The notes under the pieces: model-generated
What the model saw: the letters and a program-made list of their open reading frames with translations, nothing else
Told to the model about the DNA's origin: nothing
The model's database searches: none
Shown: positions 34,871-57,121 of the stretch, one piece after another
Layout of the letters: each line of letters opens with the position of its first letter
Position numbering within the stretch: position 1 is the first letter of the stretch
From: Eriocheir sinensis
Lineage: Eukaryota; Arthropoda; Malacostraca; Decapoda; Varunidae
Assembly: GCF_024679095.1 (NCBI RefSeq)
Contig: NC_066516.1
Span: 5,803,813-5,867,812 of the forward strand
Length of the DNA stretch: 64,000 bases
Direction of reading: 5' to 3'
Translations under genes and position numbers: made by a program

Positions 34871-35084
34871 ATCATAACTAAATTGTTTTGAATTAATATT
34901 AAAAAAAAATATGATTGAGGCAGCCAACAGTTAAGAAGTGAAAAAAAAAGCGTAATGGAAAAAGAACAGAATAGAGTTATTAGAGCATTTTCTTTAGTGT
35001 GTGTGTGTATGTGTGTGTGTTCATCTTAATTTCTTCTTCTTCTTCTTCTTCTTCTTCTTCTTCTTCTTCTTCTTCTATGTATTA

Positions 35085-36641
35085 TACAGGGCCTGAGCTC
35101 AAGCTTGGTCAGTCCTGTCTCCCAATCTATATCTTCCAGCTTTTCCCTCATTTTATGGACACTTCCCGCTTCAACAATGTCTTTGCTTAGTCCATTCCAC
35201 GTATCCACACTTCTGTATGGAAAACTGAACTTCTTTGGGTCTTTTAAGCAAGTCTCCTTTCTCAATTTCTTTCTGTGTCCTCTTAGTTGCCTCCTCCCTT
35301 CCATCTCCATTAAAACATTTCTATCCAACACTTAAATTCCACTTGTATTCCTCTACAACGTTATCAGGTCTCATCTTTCTTCCAGTGTTCCAGTTCCTAT
35401 ACGCTATCAGCTCTCCTCTTTCGTCCAGTGTTCCAGTTCCTATACACTATCATGTCTCCTCTTTCGTCCAGTGTTCCAGTTCCTATACGTTATCAGGTCT
35501 CCTCTTTCGTCCAGTGTTCCAGTTCCTATACACTATCAGGTCTCCTCTTTCGTCCAGTGTTCCAGTTCCTATACACTATCAGGTCTCCTCTTTCGTCCAG
35601 TGTTCCAGTTCCTATACACTATCATGTCTCCTCTTTCGTCCAGTGTTCCAGTTCCTATACACTATCAGGTCTCCTCTTTCGTCCAGTGTTCCAGTTCCTA
35701 TACACTATCAGGTCTCCTCTTTCTTCCAGTGTTCCAGTTCCTATACGCTATCAGGTCTCCTCTTTCTTCCAGTGTTCCAGTTCCTATACACTATCAGGTC
35801 TCCTCTTTCTTCCAGTGTTCCAGTTCCTATACACTATCAGGTCTCCTCTTTCTTCCAGTGTTCCAGTTCCTATACGCTATCAGGTCTCCTCTTTCATCCA
35901 GTGTTCCAGTTCCTATACACTATCAGGTCTCCTCTTTCGTCCAGTGTTCCAGTTCCTATACACTATCAGGTCTCCTCTTTCGTCCAGTGTTCCAGTTCCT
36001 ATACACTATCAGGTCTCCTCTTTCGTCCAGTGTTCCAGTTCCTATATGCTATCAGGTCTCCTCTTTCGTCCAGTGTTCCAGTTTCTATACACTATCAGGT
36101 CTCCTCTTTCGTCCAGTGTTCCAGTTCCTATACGCTATCAGGTCTACTCTTTCTTCCAGTGTTCCAGTTCCTATACGCTATCAGGTCTCCTCTTTCATCC
36201 AGTGTTCCAGTTCCTATACACTATCAGGTCTCCTCTTTCGTCCAGTGTTCCAGTTTCTATACACTATCAGGTCTCCTCTTTCTTCCAGTGTTCCAGTTCC
36301 TATATGCTATCAGGTCTCCTCTTTCGTCCAGTGTTCCAGTTCCTCTAATCTAGCCTCGTATGGCAGGCTTGTTAGTTCTGTTATCATCTTAGTCGCAATG
36401 CCTTGACTCCTTCCAAGTTTCCTTATGTCCTTTTTCTTGTGTGGTGACCAGATAACTGCCGCACACTCTAGCCTTGGTCTAATCAATGATGTTATTTTCT
36501 TCATCATGTCCCCATCCAAACAGTGCAATGCAACTCTAGTATTTTGCAGCAGACTGTATGTTTCTCCGAGTTTTTTTGTTTATGTGCTTCTCAGGTGTAA
36601 GTGTATCTTGTATTGTAATTCCTAAGTCTTTTTCTTCCTTC

Positions 36642-36645
<4 letters not shown>
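35085..36645 (-). mobile_element. CR1-like element with a minisatellite expanded inside its coding region
   Basis: On the minus strand 36,528-36,345 encodes DGDMMKKITSLIRPRLECAA, VIWSPHKKKDIRKL and YEARLEELEH; coding resumes at about 35,340 with NVLMEMEGRRQLRGHRKK, then KKFSFPYRSVDTWNGLSKD and WETGLTKLELRP. Between them lies a 43-bp array (35,365-36,345) where relatives have only a few codons. The 3' end runs into (AAG)n. The element is 5' truncated and inactive. Confidence 0.85.
35365..36345. repeat. 43-bp minisatellite, about 23 copies
   Basis: The unit is TATCAGGTCTCCTCTTTCGT followed by CCAGTGTTCCAGTTCCTATACAC, with point variants (CGT/CTT/CAT before CCAGTG; ACAC/ACGC/ATGC). All plus frames are open, so three overlapping long frames appear; they are artefacts of the repeat. 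Confidence 0.95.

Positions 36646-36675
<30 letters not shown>
36645..36675. repeat. (GT)n flanking family B copy 3
   Basis: A pure GT run on the left of the short family B fragment; a second run at 36,825-36,855 lies on its right. Confidence 0.95.
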
Positions 36676-36676
<1 letters not shown>

Positions 36677-36823
36677 TTACCTAGTTGTATTTACCTAGTT
36701 GTAGTTTTCTGGGCTTTACGCTCGTGTGGTCCCGTCTCCGTATCTACATATATCCAACTTTTCCTTAAAACTTTGCACACTCCTCGCCGATACTACATCC
36801 TCACTTCTTCCATTTTGCTCAAT

Positions 36824-36830
<7 letters not shown>
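36663..36830 (-). mobile_element. CR1-like family B copy 3, short 3' fragment
   Basis: TATTTACCTAGTTGTA occurs twice, then GGGCTTTACGCTCGTGTGGT, the reverse complement of the family B tail at 2,940-3,000. Sense strand is minus, and it is flanked by (GT)n on both sides of the plus strand, i.e. (AC)n on its own strand. Confidence 0.85.
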
Positions 36831-36854
<24 letters not shown>

Positions 36855-37100
36855 CACAGTGTGTGGTATAAAGTTAATCATAGCAGACGGAAACAATGGT
36901 ACGTGTTTCTAGGTAAGATTATCATTACACACGCTTCCAGGTACCAAAACAAACACAAACAAGAGACAAACAGGCGGGGCTGATTACGTTATCTCTCTCT
37001 CTCTCTCTTTCTTTCTATTCTTGGATCGGAGTCTTTTTAATCTGCTGCGTATGTAAGGTACTCCCCTCCTCCCCTCTCTCTCTCTCTCTCTCTCTCTCTC

Positions 37101-37193
37101 AGGTTTAAGGACAGACCATGCACCTATTCTGGATCACAAGGTCTGTACGTGTGGTCTGAGTATCTATGTAATCTCTGTAAAATCTCTTTGAAA
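37101..37193 (+). mobile_element. CR1-like family A copy 5, 3' UTR fragment
   Basis: GGTTTAAGGACAGACCATG, GTGGTCTGAGTATCTATGTA and CTCTG match the family A 3' UTR. It is preceded immediately by a (CT)n run (37,075-37,100). The insertion retained only about 90 bases of element. Confidence 0.85.
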
Positions 37194-37532
37194 AGCCAAT
37201 AACTGAAACATGATATATATTTCCGTATAGTTTCCCCTAAAAAAAGAAATCACAGCGGCGCATAATACTACCACCACCACCACCACCACCACTACTATTA
37301 CTACTACCATTACTACTACTACTAATATAATTACTGCTACGGAGATGAGCACCGAGGCCACGCACAGCTATAGCGTATGATCCCTTGATAGTAATAGTAA
37401 AAGCGTTGTTGGTGTGTCCGCTCAAATTACTCGGCAATCCTTGGGTGGGTGCTGTTCGGGGAAGGAAAGGAGGATCGAAGGGGAAGAGGTAAGGGATTGA
37501 TGGGTGTTGGTATAAGTGTTTGTTTGGGACTC

Positions 37533-37577
<45 letters not shown>

Positions 37578-37770
37578 GCTGTATATACGTACCTGCTATG
37601 GAAAACTATATACAAGAATGCAAATACAAGTAATACTAATAGATATTACCAACAGATAAAATGGTAGTAAATACAAACAGTACTAAATTTCAAACGTAAC
37701 TAAGATAAAAAGTAGATATATGATTAAAAAAAATAACGTTTTGTGTATATAGACTGACTTACCAAGGTGT
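37194..37770. other. Intergenic with (ACC)n and (GT)n microsatellites
   Basis: An ACC/ACT run occupies 37,268-37,325 and a GT run 37,530-37,577. Nothing else was recognised. Confidence 0.65.
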
Positions 37771-38260
37771 TGAGCGTGAAGAGGGGCAAGGAAGGGGTGC
37801 GAAGGGTGAGGGGAGGAGAAGGAGGGGTGAGGAAGGGTGAAGGATGTGGAGGTGAGCGAAGGGGTGAGAAAGGGAGAGAGGAAAGGGCGAAAGAGGAGGA
37901 GGGAAGACGAGGAAGGGAGGGAGAGAAGGACGTGGAAGGGGAGAGAAGGGCGCTGAAGGAGAGGAAAGAACAAGGAAGGAAAGGGAAGGGGAAGGGAGGG
38001 AGAGAGGGACGTGGAAGGGGAGAGAAGGGCGCTGAAGGAGAGGAAAGAACAAGGAAGGAAAGGGAAGGGTAAGGAAGGGGAAGGGAGGGAGAGAGGGACG
38101 TGGAAGGGGAGAGAAGGGCGCTGAAGGAGAGGAAAGAACAAGGAAGGAAAGGGAAGGGTAAGGAAGGGGAAGGGAGGGCGAGGAAGGGAAGGAAAGGAAG
38201 GGTAAGGAAAGGCAGGGAGGGGAAGGAGGGAGGGAGGGAAGTCACGTCCACACCAGGCGA
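37771..38260. repeat. GGAAG-rich ~80-90-bp tandem repeat
   Basis: GACGTGGAAGGGGAGAGAAG followed by GGCGCTGAAGGAGAGG recurs at about 37,929, 38,008 and 38,097. The surroundings are GGAAGGG-type purine repeat. Confidence 0.85.
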
Positions 38261-38369
38261 TAACCAACAGCCAACTCTTTCCTCCTTCACTCATTGGGAG
38301 GGGGGATGGTAGAGCTGCTCATTCACAATCTCATACTTTCTGTTTCTTTCAATACTTACTAAATATCTG

Positions 38370-41300
38370 TCTTCTTCAACACGTGCGAACTATATATCTG
38401 TCTTCTTCAACACTTACGAACTATATATCTGTCTTCTTCAACACGTACGAACTATATATCTGTCTTCTTCAACACGTACGAACTATATATATCTGTCTTC
38501 TTCAACACGTACGAACTATATATCTGTCTTCAACACGTACGAACTATATATCTGTCTTCTTCAACACTTACGAACTATATATCTGTCTTCTTCAACACGT
38601 ACGAACTATATATCTGTCTTCTTCAACACGTACGAACTATATATATCTGTCTTCTTCAACACGTACGAACTATATATCTGTCTTCTTCAACACGTACGAA
38701 CTATATATCTGTCTTCTTCAACACGTACGAACTATATATCTGTCTTCTTCAACACGCACGAACTATATATCTGTCTTCTTCAACACGTACGAACTATATA
38801 TCTGTCTTCAACACGTACGAACTATATATCTGTCTTCTTCAACACTTACGAACTATATATCTGTCTTCTTCAACACGTACGAACTATATATCTGTCTTCT
38901 TCAACACGTACGAACTATATATCTGTCTTCTTCAACACGTACGAACTATATATCTGTCTTCTTCAACACGTACGAACTATATATCTGTCTTCTTCAACAC
39001 GTACGAACTATATATCTGTCTTCTTCAACACGCACGAACTATATATCTGTCTTCTTCAACACGCACGAACTATATATCTGTCTTCTTCAACACGTACGAA
39101 CTATATATCTGTCTTCTTCAACACGTACGAACTATATATCTGTCTTCTTCAACACTTACGAACTATATATCTGTCTTCTTCAACACGTACGAACTATATA
39201 TCTGTCTTCTTCAACACGTACGAACTATATATCTGTCTTCAACACGTACGAACTATATATCTGTCTTCTTCAACACGTACGAACTATATATCTGTCTTCT
39301 TCAACACGTACGAACTATATATCTGTCTTCTTCAACACGTACGAACTATATATCTGTCTTCTTCAACACGTACGAACTATATATCTGTCTTCTTCAACAC
39401 GTACGAACTATATATCTGTCTTCTTCAACACGTACGAACTATATATCTGTCTTCTTCAACACGTACGAACTATATATCTGTCTTCTTCAACACGTACGAA
39501 CTATATATCTGTCTTCTTCAACACGTACGAACTATATATCTGTCTTCTTCAACACGTACGAACTATATATCTGTCTTCTTCAACACGTACGAACTATATA
39601 TCTGTCTTCTTCAACACGTACGAACTATATATCTGTCTTCTTCAACACGTACGAACTATATATCTGTCTTCTTCAACACGTACGAACTATATATCTGTCT
39701 TCTTCAACACGTACGAACTATATATCTGTCTTCTTCAACACGTACGAACTATATATCTGTCTTCTTCAACACGTACGAACTATATCTGTCTTCTTCAACA
39801 CGTACGAACTATATATCTGTCTTCTTCAACACGTACGAACTATATATCTGTCTTCTTCAACACGTACGAACTATATATCTGTCTTCTTCAACACGTACGA
39901 ACTATATATCTGTCTTCTTCAACACGTACGAACTATATATCTGTCTTCAACACGTACGAACTATATATCTGTCTTCTTCAACACGTACGAACCATATATC
40001 TGTCTTCTTCAACACGTACGAACTATATATCTGTCTTCTTCAACACGTACGAACCATATATCTGTCTTCTTCAACACGTACGAACCATATATCTGTCTTC
40101 TTCAACACGTACGAACTATATATCTGTCTTCAACACGTACGAACTATATATCTGTCTTCAACACGTACGAACTATATATCTGTCTTCTTCAACACGTACG
40201 AACTATATATCTGTCTTCAACACGTACGAACTATATATCTGTCTTCTTCAACACGTACGAACTATATATCTGTCTTCTTCAACACGTACGAACTATATAT
40301 CTGTCTTCAACACATTACGAACTATATATCTGTCTTCAACACGTACGAACTATATATCTGTCTTCTTCAACACGTACGAACTATATATCTGTCTTCAACA
40401 CGTACGAACTATATATCTGTCTTCCTCAACACGTACGAACTATATATCTGTCTTCTTCAACACGTACGAACTATATATATCTGCCTTCAACACGTACGAA
40501 CTATATATATCTGTCTTCTTCAACACGTACGAACTATATATCTGTCTTCAACACGTACGAACTATATATCTGTCTTCTTCAACACGTACGAACTATATAT
40601 CTGTCTTCTTCAACACGTACGAACTATATATCTGTCTTCTTCAACACGTACGAACTATATATCTGTCTTCTTCAACACGTACGAACTATATATCTGTCTT
40701 CTTCAACACGTACGAACTATATATCTGTCTTCAACACGTACGAACTATATATCTGTCTTCTTCAACACGTACGAACTATATATATCTGCCTTCAACACGT
40801 ACGAACTATATATCTGTCTTCTTCAACACGTACGAACTATATATCTGTCTTCTTCAACACGTACGAACTATATATCTGTCTTCTTCAACACGTACGAACT
40901 ATATATCTGTCTTCTTCAACACGTACGAACTATATATCTGTCTTCTTCAACACGTACGAACTATATATCTGTCTTCTTCAACACGTACGAACTATATATC
41001 TGTCTTCTTCAACACGTACGAACTATATATATCTGTCTTCTTCAACACGTACGAACTATATATATCTGTCTTCTTCAACACGTACGAACTATATATCTGT
41101 CTTCTTCAACACGTACGAACTATATATCTGTCTTCTTCAACACGTACGAACTATATATATCTGTCTTCTTCAACACGTACGAACTATATATCTGTCTTCT
41201 TCAACACGTACGAACTATATATATCTGTCTTCTTCAACACGTACGAACTATATATCTGTCTTCTTCAACACGTACGAACTATATATCTGTCTTCTTCAAC

Positions 41301-41756
41301 ACGTACGAACTATATATCTGTCTTCTTCAACACGTACGAACTATATATATCTGTCTTCTTCAACACGTACGAACTATATATATCTGCCTTCTTCAACACG
41401 TACGAACTATATATCTGTCTTCAACACGTACGAACTATATATCTGTCTTCTTCAACACGTACGAACTATATATCTGTCTTCCTCAACACGTACGAACTAT
41501 ATATCTGTCTTCTTCAACACGTACGAACTATATATATATCTGTCTTCTTCAACACGTACGAACTATATATATCTGTCTTCTTCAACACGTACGAACTATA
41601 TATATCTGTCTTCTTCAACACGTACGAACTATATATATCTGTCTTCTTCAACACGTACGAACTATATATCTGTCTTCTTCAACACGTACGAACTATATAT
41701 CTGTCTTCTTCAACACGTACGAACTATATATCTGTCTTCTTCAACATATATTTCTT
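38370..41756. repeat. 31-bp satellite-like array, about 109 copies
   Basis: The monomer is AACACGTACGAACTATATAT followed by CTGTCTTCTTC. Variants lose one TTC (28 bases) or gain one or more TA (33-35 bases). Point variants ACTTACG and ACGCACG occur only in the left third, spaced about 280-310 bases apart, which suggests higher-order amplification there. The 1,125-codon plus frame spanning it is a repeat translation: 31 mod 3 is 1, so the 31-residue protein period equals three DNA monomers. Confidence 0.96.
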
Positions 41757-42234
41757 CTAATATGATTTAATGTGTAGTTCACCAGTTAGAGACAAGTGCC
41801 GTTGAGAATAGTTGTACTCTCATATCATATACGTTTTTCTTTATAATGTTTACTGGTGAGGTCATTTTACAGACTATCGCCCTTCATACTTGTTCATTGG
41901 TGATGGCTTACTCATTTAGCAGCGGTAGGTCAGTCATCCGCTGTTTTTATAGGTAGAGAAATTTTGGGAGGAAGGAAAGGGAGAATAAAGAAGGGGGGAT
42001 GGGGGAGGATGAGGAGGGAAGGGAAGGCTGAGGAAAGGACGTGGAAAGGAAGGGGAGAGAAGGGTGAGAAAGGAAGGGGAGGGACGAGGTTGGTTCATTA
42101 ATACAGCTTCTTGGGGAATTGATTTATTGTTCATTATTGTTCATTTATTGTGCATTGTTTACATTTGTGACTTTAAGAAATCCAATTCAATTCCTGATTA
42201 GTACAGCCAGTTACATAAAAATATTCTCGTTTCG

Positions 42235-42286
<52 letters not shown>

Positions 42287-42340
42287 TTCTCAGATATTTT
42301 ATTGACCACTATAAAACAACGCAGGGTGAGTTGGGGATGA
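41757..42340. other. Intergenic with GA-rich stretch and (CA)n
   Basis: Purine-rich GGAAGG sequence at 41,960-42,090 and a CA run at 42,237-42,284. No gene seen. Confidence 0.6.
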
Positions 42341-43165
42341 TCCGTACAATTAAATAAAGAAGTCAAAACTGGAATTTTTTTTATATGCATGTCAAAATAT
42401 AACCCTTTGACTACAATGTGTATAAGACACAACTCTGGAAACATTTTACAAGTAGGTGAAACATTGGCCTAAAAAAACATTTTCAGTTTGCACGGATCGT
42501 CCACGGGTGTGAATGATGTACATAGATATCAGAAGGTAAAAAATCATATGAAATTTGAGTGAAGGCAAAGTTAATAATAATGATTGTGTATAAGGTAAAC
42601 TAATTAATTTTAAAGTAAAAGGAAAAATAATGAAATTTTATTTACCATTAGAAGTGCCAGGAATTTTTTCTTAAATAATTGCCATAATCAAGGATTTTCA
42701 TCCTACATACTGGATTATGTCACTGGCTTGCTCCTGTACCTTTCCAGGAGGGAACCATAACTTAGCAATCATCTAATGCAAAAATGTAAATTTGTGGCAA
42801 CTCAGCAAGGAATTAATTTGATTTACAGTGCCAAATTAAACTAAGAGAGCATTATCCCTTCAGAAAGTATTGATTTATCTGGTATTGTATGCTGAAAATG
42901 AATTTGTAAATCTGATGAAGAGCTTAGCCTGGGTGCTGGTGCTGACGCAGGAGGCAGCAAGGCCACTGTCACTTGGCCAGGTATTACCTGTGTCCTCTAT
43001 TTCTGGGAAGACGAATGTGGCCCCTTAAAAATTTGATGAAGCACTTAAACATAATTTACTGGGGTGCCCTTAATATATAATTTTATTTTTATGATTTCCA
43101 ATTATTCAACTGATATTTCAAACAAAGGTCAGAAGATGTTTATGGGATATGCACCCCCTTATTAA
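42341..43165. other. Mostly unique AT-rich intergenic sequence
   Basis: No recognisable protein. GGGGATGATCCGTA at about 42,335 and CACGGATCGTCCAC at about 42,490 form an imperfect inverted pair that may be the ends of a short MITE or hairpin, but no clear target duplication was found. Confidence 0.35.
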
Positions 43166-43169
43166 GTAG

Positions 43170-44480
43170 GCTACCATAGGCAACTATTTTTAATAGTACC
43201 AAAGGTGACTAGTACCATAGGCAACTATAGTGCCATAATAATTAGTACCATAGGCAACTATAGTACCATAATAATTAGTACCATTGGCAGCTAGTGCCAT
43301 AATAATTGGTACCATTGGCAGTTAGTGCCATAATAATTGGTACCATTGGCAGCTAGTGCCATAATAATTGGTACCATTGGCAGCTAGTGCCATAATAATT
43401 GGTACCATTGGCAGCTAGTGCCATAATAATTGGTACCATTGGCAGCTAGTGCCATAATAATTGGTACCATTGGCAGCTAGTGCCATAATAATTAGTACCA
43501 TAGTCAATAAGTGCCATAATAATTAGTACCATAGTCAACTAGTACCATAATGATTAGTACCATTGGTAACTAGTGCCAAGATGATTAGTACCATTGGCAA
43601 CTAGTACCATAATGATTAGTACCATAGTCAACAAGTGCCATAATAATTAGTACCATAGTCAACTAGTACCATAATGATTAGTACCACAGTCAACTAGTAC
43701 CATAATAATTAGTACCATTGGTAACTAGTGCCACGATATTTAGTACCATAGCCAACTAGTACCATAATAATTAGTACCATTGGTAACTAGTGCCATGATA
43801 TTTAGTACCATTGGCAACTAGTACCATAATAATTAGTACCATTGGTAACTAGTGCCATGATATTTAGTACCATAGCCAACTAGTACCATAATAATTAGTA
43901 CCATTGGTAACTAGTGCCATGATATTTAGTACCATTGGCAACTAGTACCATAATAATTAGTACCATTGGTAACTAGTGCCACGATATTTAGTACCATAGC
44001 CAACTAGTACCATAATAATTAGTACCATTGGTAACTAGTGCCATGATATTTAGTACCATTAGCAACTAGTACCATAATAATTAGTACCATATTCAACTAG
44101 TGCTATCATCGGCAACTTGTTCCATATTCAGCTAGTGCTATCATAGGCAACTTGTACCATAATCACATAGTATCATAGGCAACTTGTACCATATTCAACT
44201 AGTGGTATCATAGGCAACTTGTACCATAATCACATAGTATCATAGGCACTTTGTACCATATTCAACTAGTGCTATCATAGGCAACTTGTACCATATTCAA
44301 CTAATACTGTACCATAGGTAACTTGTACCATATTCAACTAGTACTGTACCATAGGTAACTTGTACCATATTCAACTAGTACTGTACCATAGGCAACTTGT
44401 ACCATATTCAACTAGTACTGTACCATAGGCAACTTGTACCATATTCAAATAGTACCATAGGCAACTTGTAACATATTCAT
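43170..44480. repeat. 31-bp array with higher-order structure, TAGTACCAT-based
   Basis: From 43,290 to 43,490 the monomer is a homogeneous 31-mer (CAGCTAGTGCCATAATAATT plus GGTACCATTGG). From about 43,740 to 44,080, 31-mers alternate as dimers, and TAGCCAAC alternates with TGGCAAC every 62 bases, giving a 124-base higher-order unit. Beyond 44,090 the unit changes to ATTCAACTAGTACTGTACCA-type sequence. Confidence 0.88.
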
Positions 44481-44621
44481 AGGAAACTTGTATCACTGGA
44501 ATTAATATCATATTCAATTTGTATCGCAGCAATCAATACCATAATTGTAAATAATATCATATTCATAATTAGTATCATATTCAACCTGTGTCATAGCAGA
44601 TAGTACAACAGGCAACTTGCA

Positions 44622-54948
<10,327 letters not shown>

Positions 54949-55044
54949 CTCTGCAGGGGATGACTGACTAAAGCACACACTCACTGACTGACTGAATGAC
55001 TGATTAACTATGTCGACGTCTCTCTCGGCTGTACGATTACTTAA

Positions 55045-55206
55045 TTAAAAAAAAAAAACTGCTCGATCGCCACTTCCTTCAACTTGATATTCACTAAAGT
55101 CGAAATGCAAAGTCTTGATGGCCTTAAATTTAATAGGTTTCCAATTAGATTTAAGGACAGACCACAGATAGACGGTCTGAGTGGTCTGAGTATCTGTACA
55201 ATTCTG
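55045..55206 (+). mobile_element. CR1-like family A copy 6, short 3' fragment in the left arm only
   Basis: GCTCGATCGCCACTTCCTTC, then ATTTAAGGACAGACCAC and GTGGTCTGAGTATCTGTAC match the family A 3' end. The corresponding place in the right arm (about 60,140-60,180) lacks it, so it inserted after the duplication or was lost from the right arm. Confidence 0.75.
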
Positions 55207-55743
55207 GGTCCCCCTGTTCGCCTGCGACAGCGACTGCGTTGAGAAAGATAACGCAATGTATAGTTACCACTTCCCACCTTGCCCGTATTCCTAAAGGCTT
55301 TGAATCAAGGCAGCACTTCTTCATCTTCTTGTGAACCGAAGAGGATAAAATAGTAGTGACCAACCACACACTCGGCCTCATCGTAATGTCTTTGTATAGT
55401 GAAATAAATACATGAAAATCATGTAGAATTAGACGTATTGGAGTTATGGGGAGGAAGGGGAGGAGGAGGAAGGGGAAGGGTTGGAAGAGAAGGGGGGAGA
55501 GAGGGAAAGGTGGAAGGTTTAGATGGAGAGCTGCGCGCCTCCACTGATTGGCTGAGAAAAGTGGGGAGAGGGGGGGGGGAGATAAGGGAAGGGGGGAGAG
55601 ATAAAGGAAAGGGGGGAGGGGAGGTTTGTGTGACGGGCTCTTTTCATATTTCAGTGTTTGTTGTTTACTCCCCTTGAGCTGCCTCCTGTCATGAAAAAAT
55701 AAACAAGAAACAAAAACGAAAGTGCATGAACTGACGGGTTTAA

Positions 55744-56331
55744 CCTTTTCAGCGCGCACCGCGTCATGCCCTCTGGTGCCCCCGTGTGCGGTCGGGCAGG
55801 GGGGGGTCTCTTTTCGCCCCCACATCTCTGTAACTATGCATTGTAGCAAATATTCAAGCATATCATTTATAAGAAAAAGGCAAATACTATACAACTGGTT
55901 ATTATCATTGCCATGTTTCATGTCATGATGACTGAAGAAACGCAATACAATTTATTTTCATATGTAAAATTATATATATAAATTATAAATTATAATATGA
56001 TATGTAAATTATAATATTATATTTAGTATAGTATATTATTGTCGCTATCACTTAGAGGTTGTGACCGCCAACTCGGCAAGACGCAATGCACCCCGCTCTG
56101 GTGACTCGCGGCACGCTGCTGCTTCACGCGGGAGGGTGTGGTGGTGTAGGGGAGCAAGCACAGACCACTATACGACGTGGACCAATCAGAAGAAAGTTAC
56201 CGTGGAGTGTGGAATAGTGCTGAAACGTATTGTGAGCGGGACATTCAAAATTGATCTAATGTCGCGGCAACGATTTAGCACCACAAGCACGGACCGCGGT
56301 GCGTTGACGCGACGATTTTGCACTGAAAAGG
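55744..56331. mobile_element. piggyBac-like MITE, left arm
   Basis: TTAA at 55,740-55,743 and 56,332-56,335 flanks ends CCTTTTCAGCGCGCACCGCG and CACTGAAAAGG. Inner sequence includes GACCAATCAGAAGAAAGTTA. Its right end is where homology between the two inverted arms stops. Confidence 0.82.
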
Positions 56332-56335
56332 TTAA

Positions 56336-57120
56336 GGCAAAGTCTAATTATAACAAGTCTGGTCACTTCCCGCGAAAATCCCGTCCGATTCGCGCATGAC
56401 GTCACGCTGCCTTTAAATGAAATGTCCGTTACGTAGGACCGAGTCAGTCTGCAACGAGACGGTGCTGGGCACACAACCTTCAATGCCTGTCCTGCACGAC
56501 AAGTTCCCCTCTGTAAGTGTCAACAACTGTAAACCTGGCTGAATTCTTCATTATGGGCATCACTATAACATTTTGGTGCTAATTTGATAATTAAAGATGT
56601 CAAAGTCTCACTGTTACTCTTATTTAACCTTACAGTCACTTCATATCGTACTCCATGTTATTAGCCTATCACTCTGTGCATCAACCTCAGACGCACTCTC
56701 CAGCGAGAGGGCGTCTGTAAACACTTATCTTCAGACCCGAAGTCAAAATAGCTACGAACAATTATCTAACAGCAAGTTAAATCATTCTTAAGCTGCTGGG
56801 GAGCAAAATAAAGCCCTGGGCGAAAAAATACAAAACCTCCCAAGCTGCGTTTTGCCCGTTTGGGCCGCTCAGGAGACTGCGGTCTGCGGCCCCCGGCACA
56901 TTCTCCCCTCAGTGGTCACACACATCACACACAGACGCAAACCTTAAAACCTTACCAGAAAAGCGTAAATACTTTTTTTTTTCTACCAGCAGGTACCACG
57001 TTTGGACATTTGGCTCTAAACGACAGCCAGTATTATTTTTTTCCGAAATAGAAAAGAGGATCCGAGTTAAGTCAAAACAGTACTTGTCTCCCAGTCGCCG
57101 CCGGATAGCCAATACGGTCT
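56336..57120. other. Spacer of the inverted duplication, left part; no gene recognised
   Basis: Unique-looking sequence. It has a perfect TGACGTCA palindrome (cyclic-AMP response element type) at 56,397-56,404 within a GC-richer patch. Two related TGACGTCA sites are in the right part of the spacer. Confidence 0.4.
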
Positions 57121-57121
57121 A

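Noticed and set aside
35235..36406. Three overlapping ~300-370-codon frames
   Set aside because: All translate the same 43-bp minisatellite in different phases.
38383..41760. 1,125-codon open frame of repeated RTIYLSSSTRTNY-type peptide
   Set aside because: It is the translation of a 31-bp tandem array with no stop in any plus frame. There is no start context, splice logic or codon signature.
38370..44480. Possible CRISPR-like arrays (31-bp regular repeats)
   Set aside because: Units are contiguous with no unique spacers, there are no cas genes, and the context is a eukaryotic nuclear genome.
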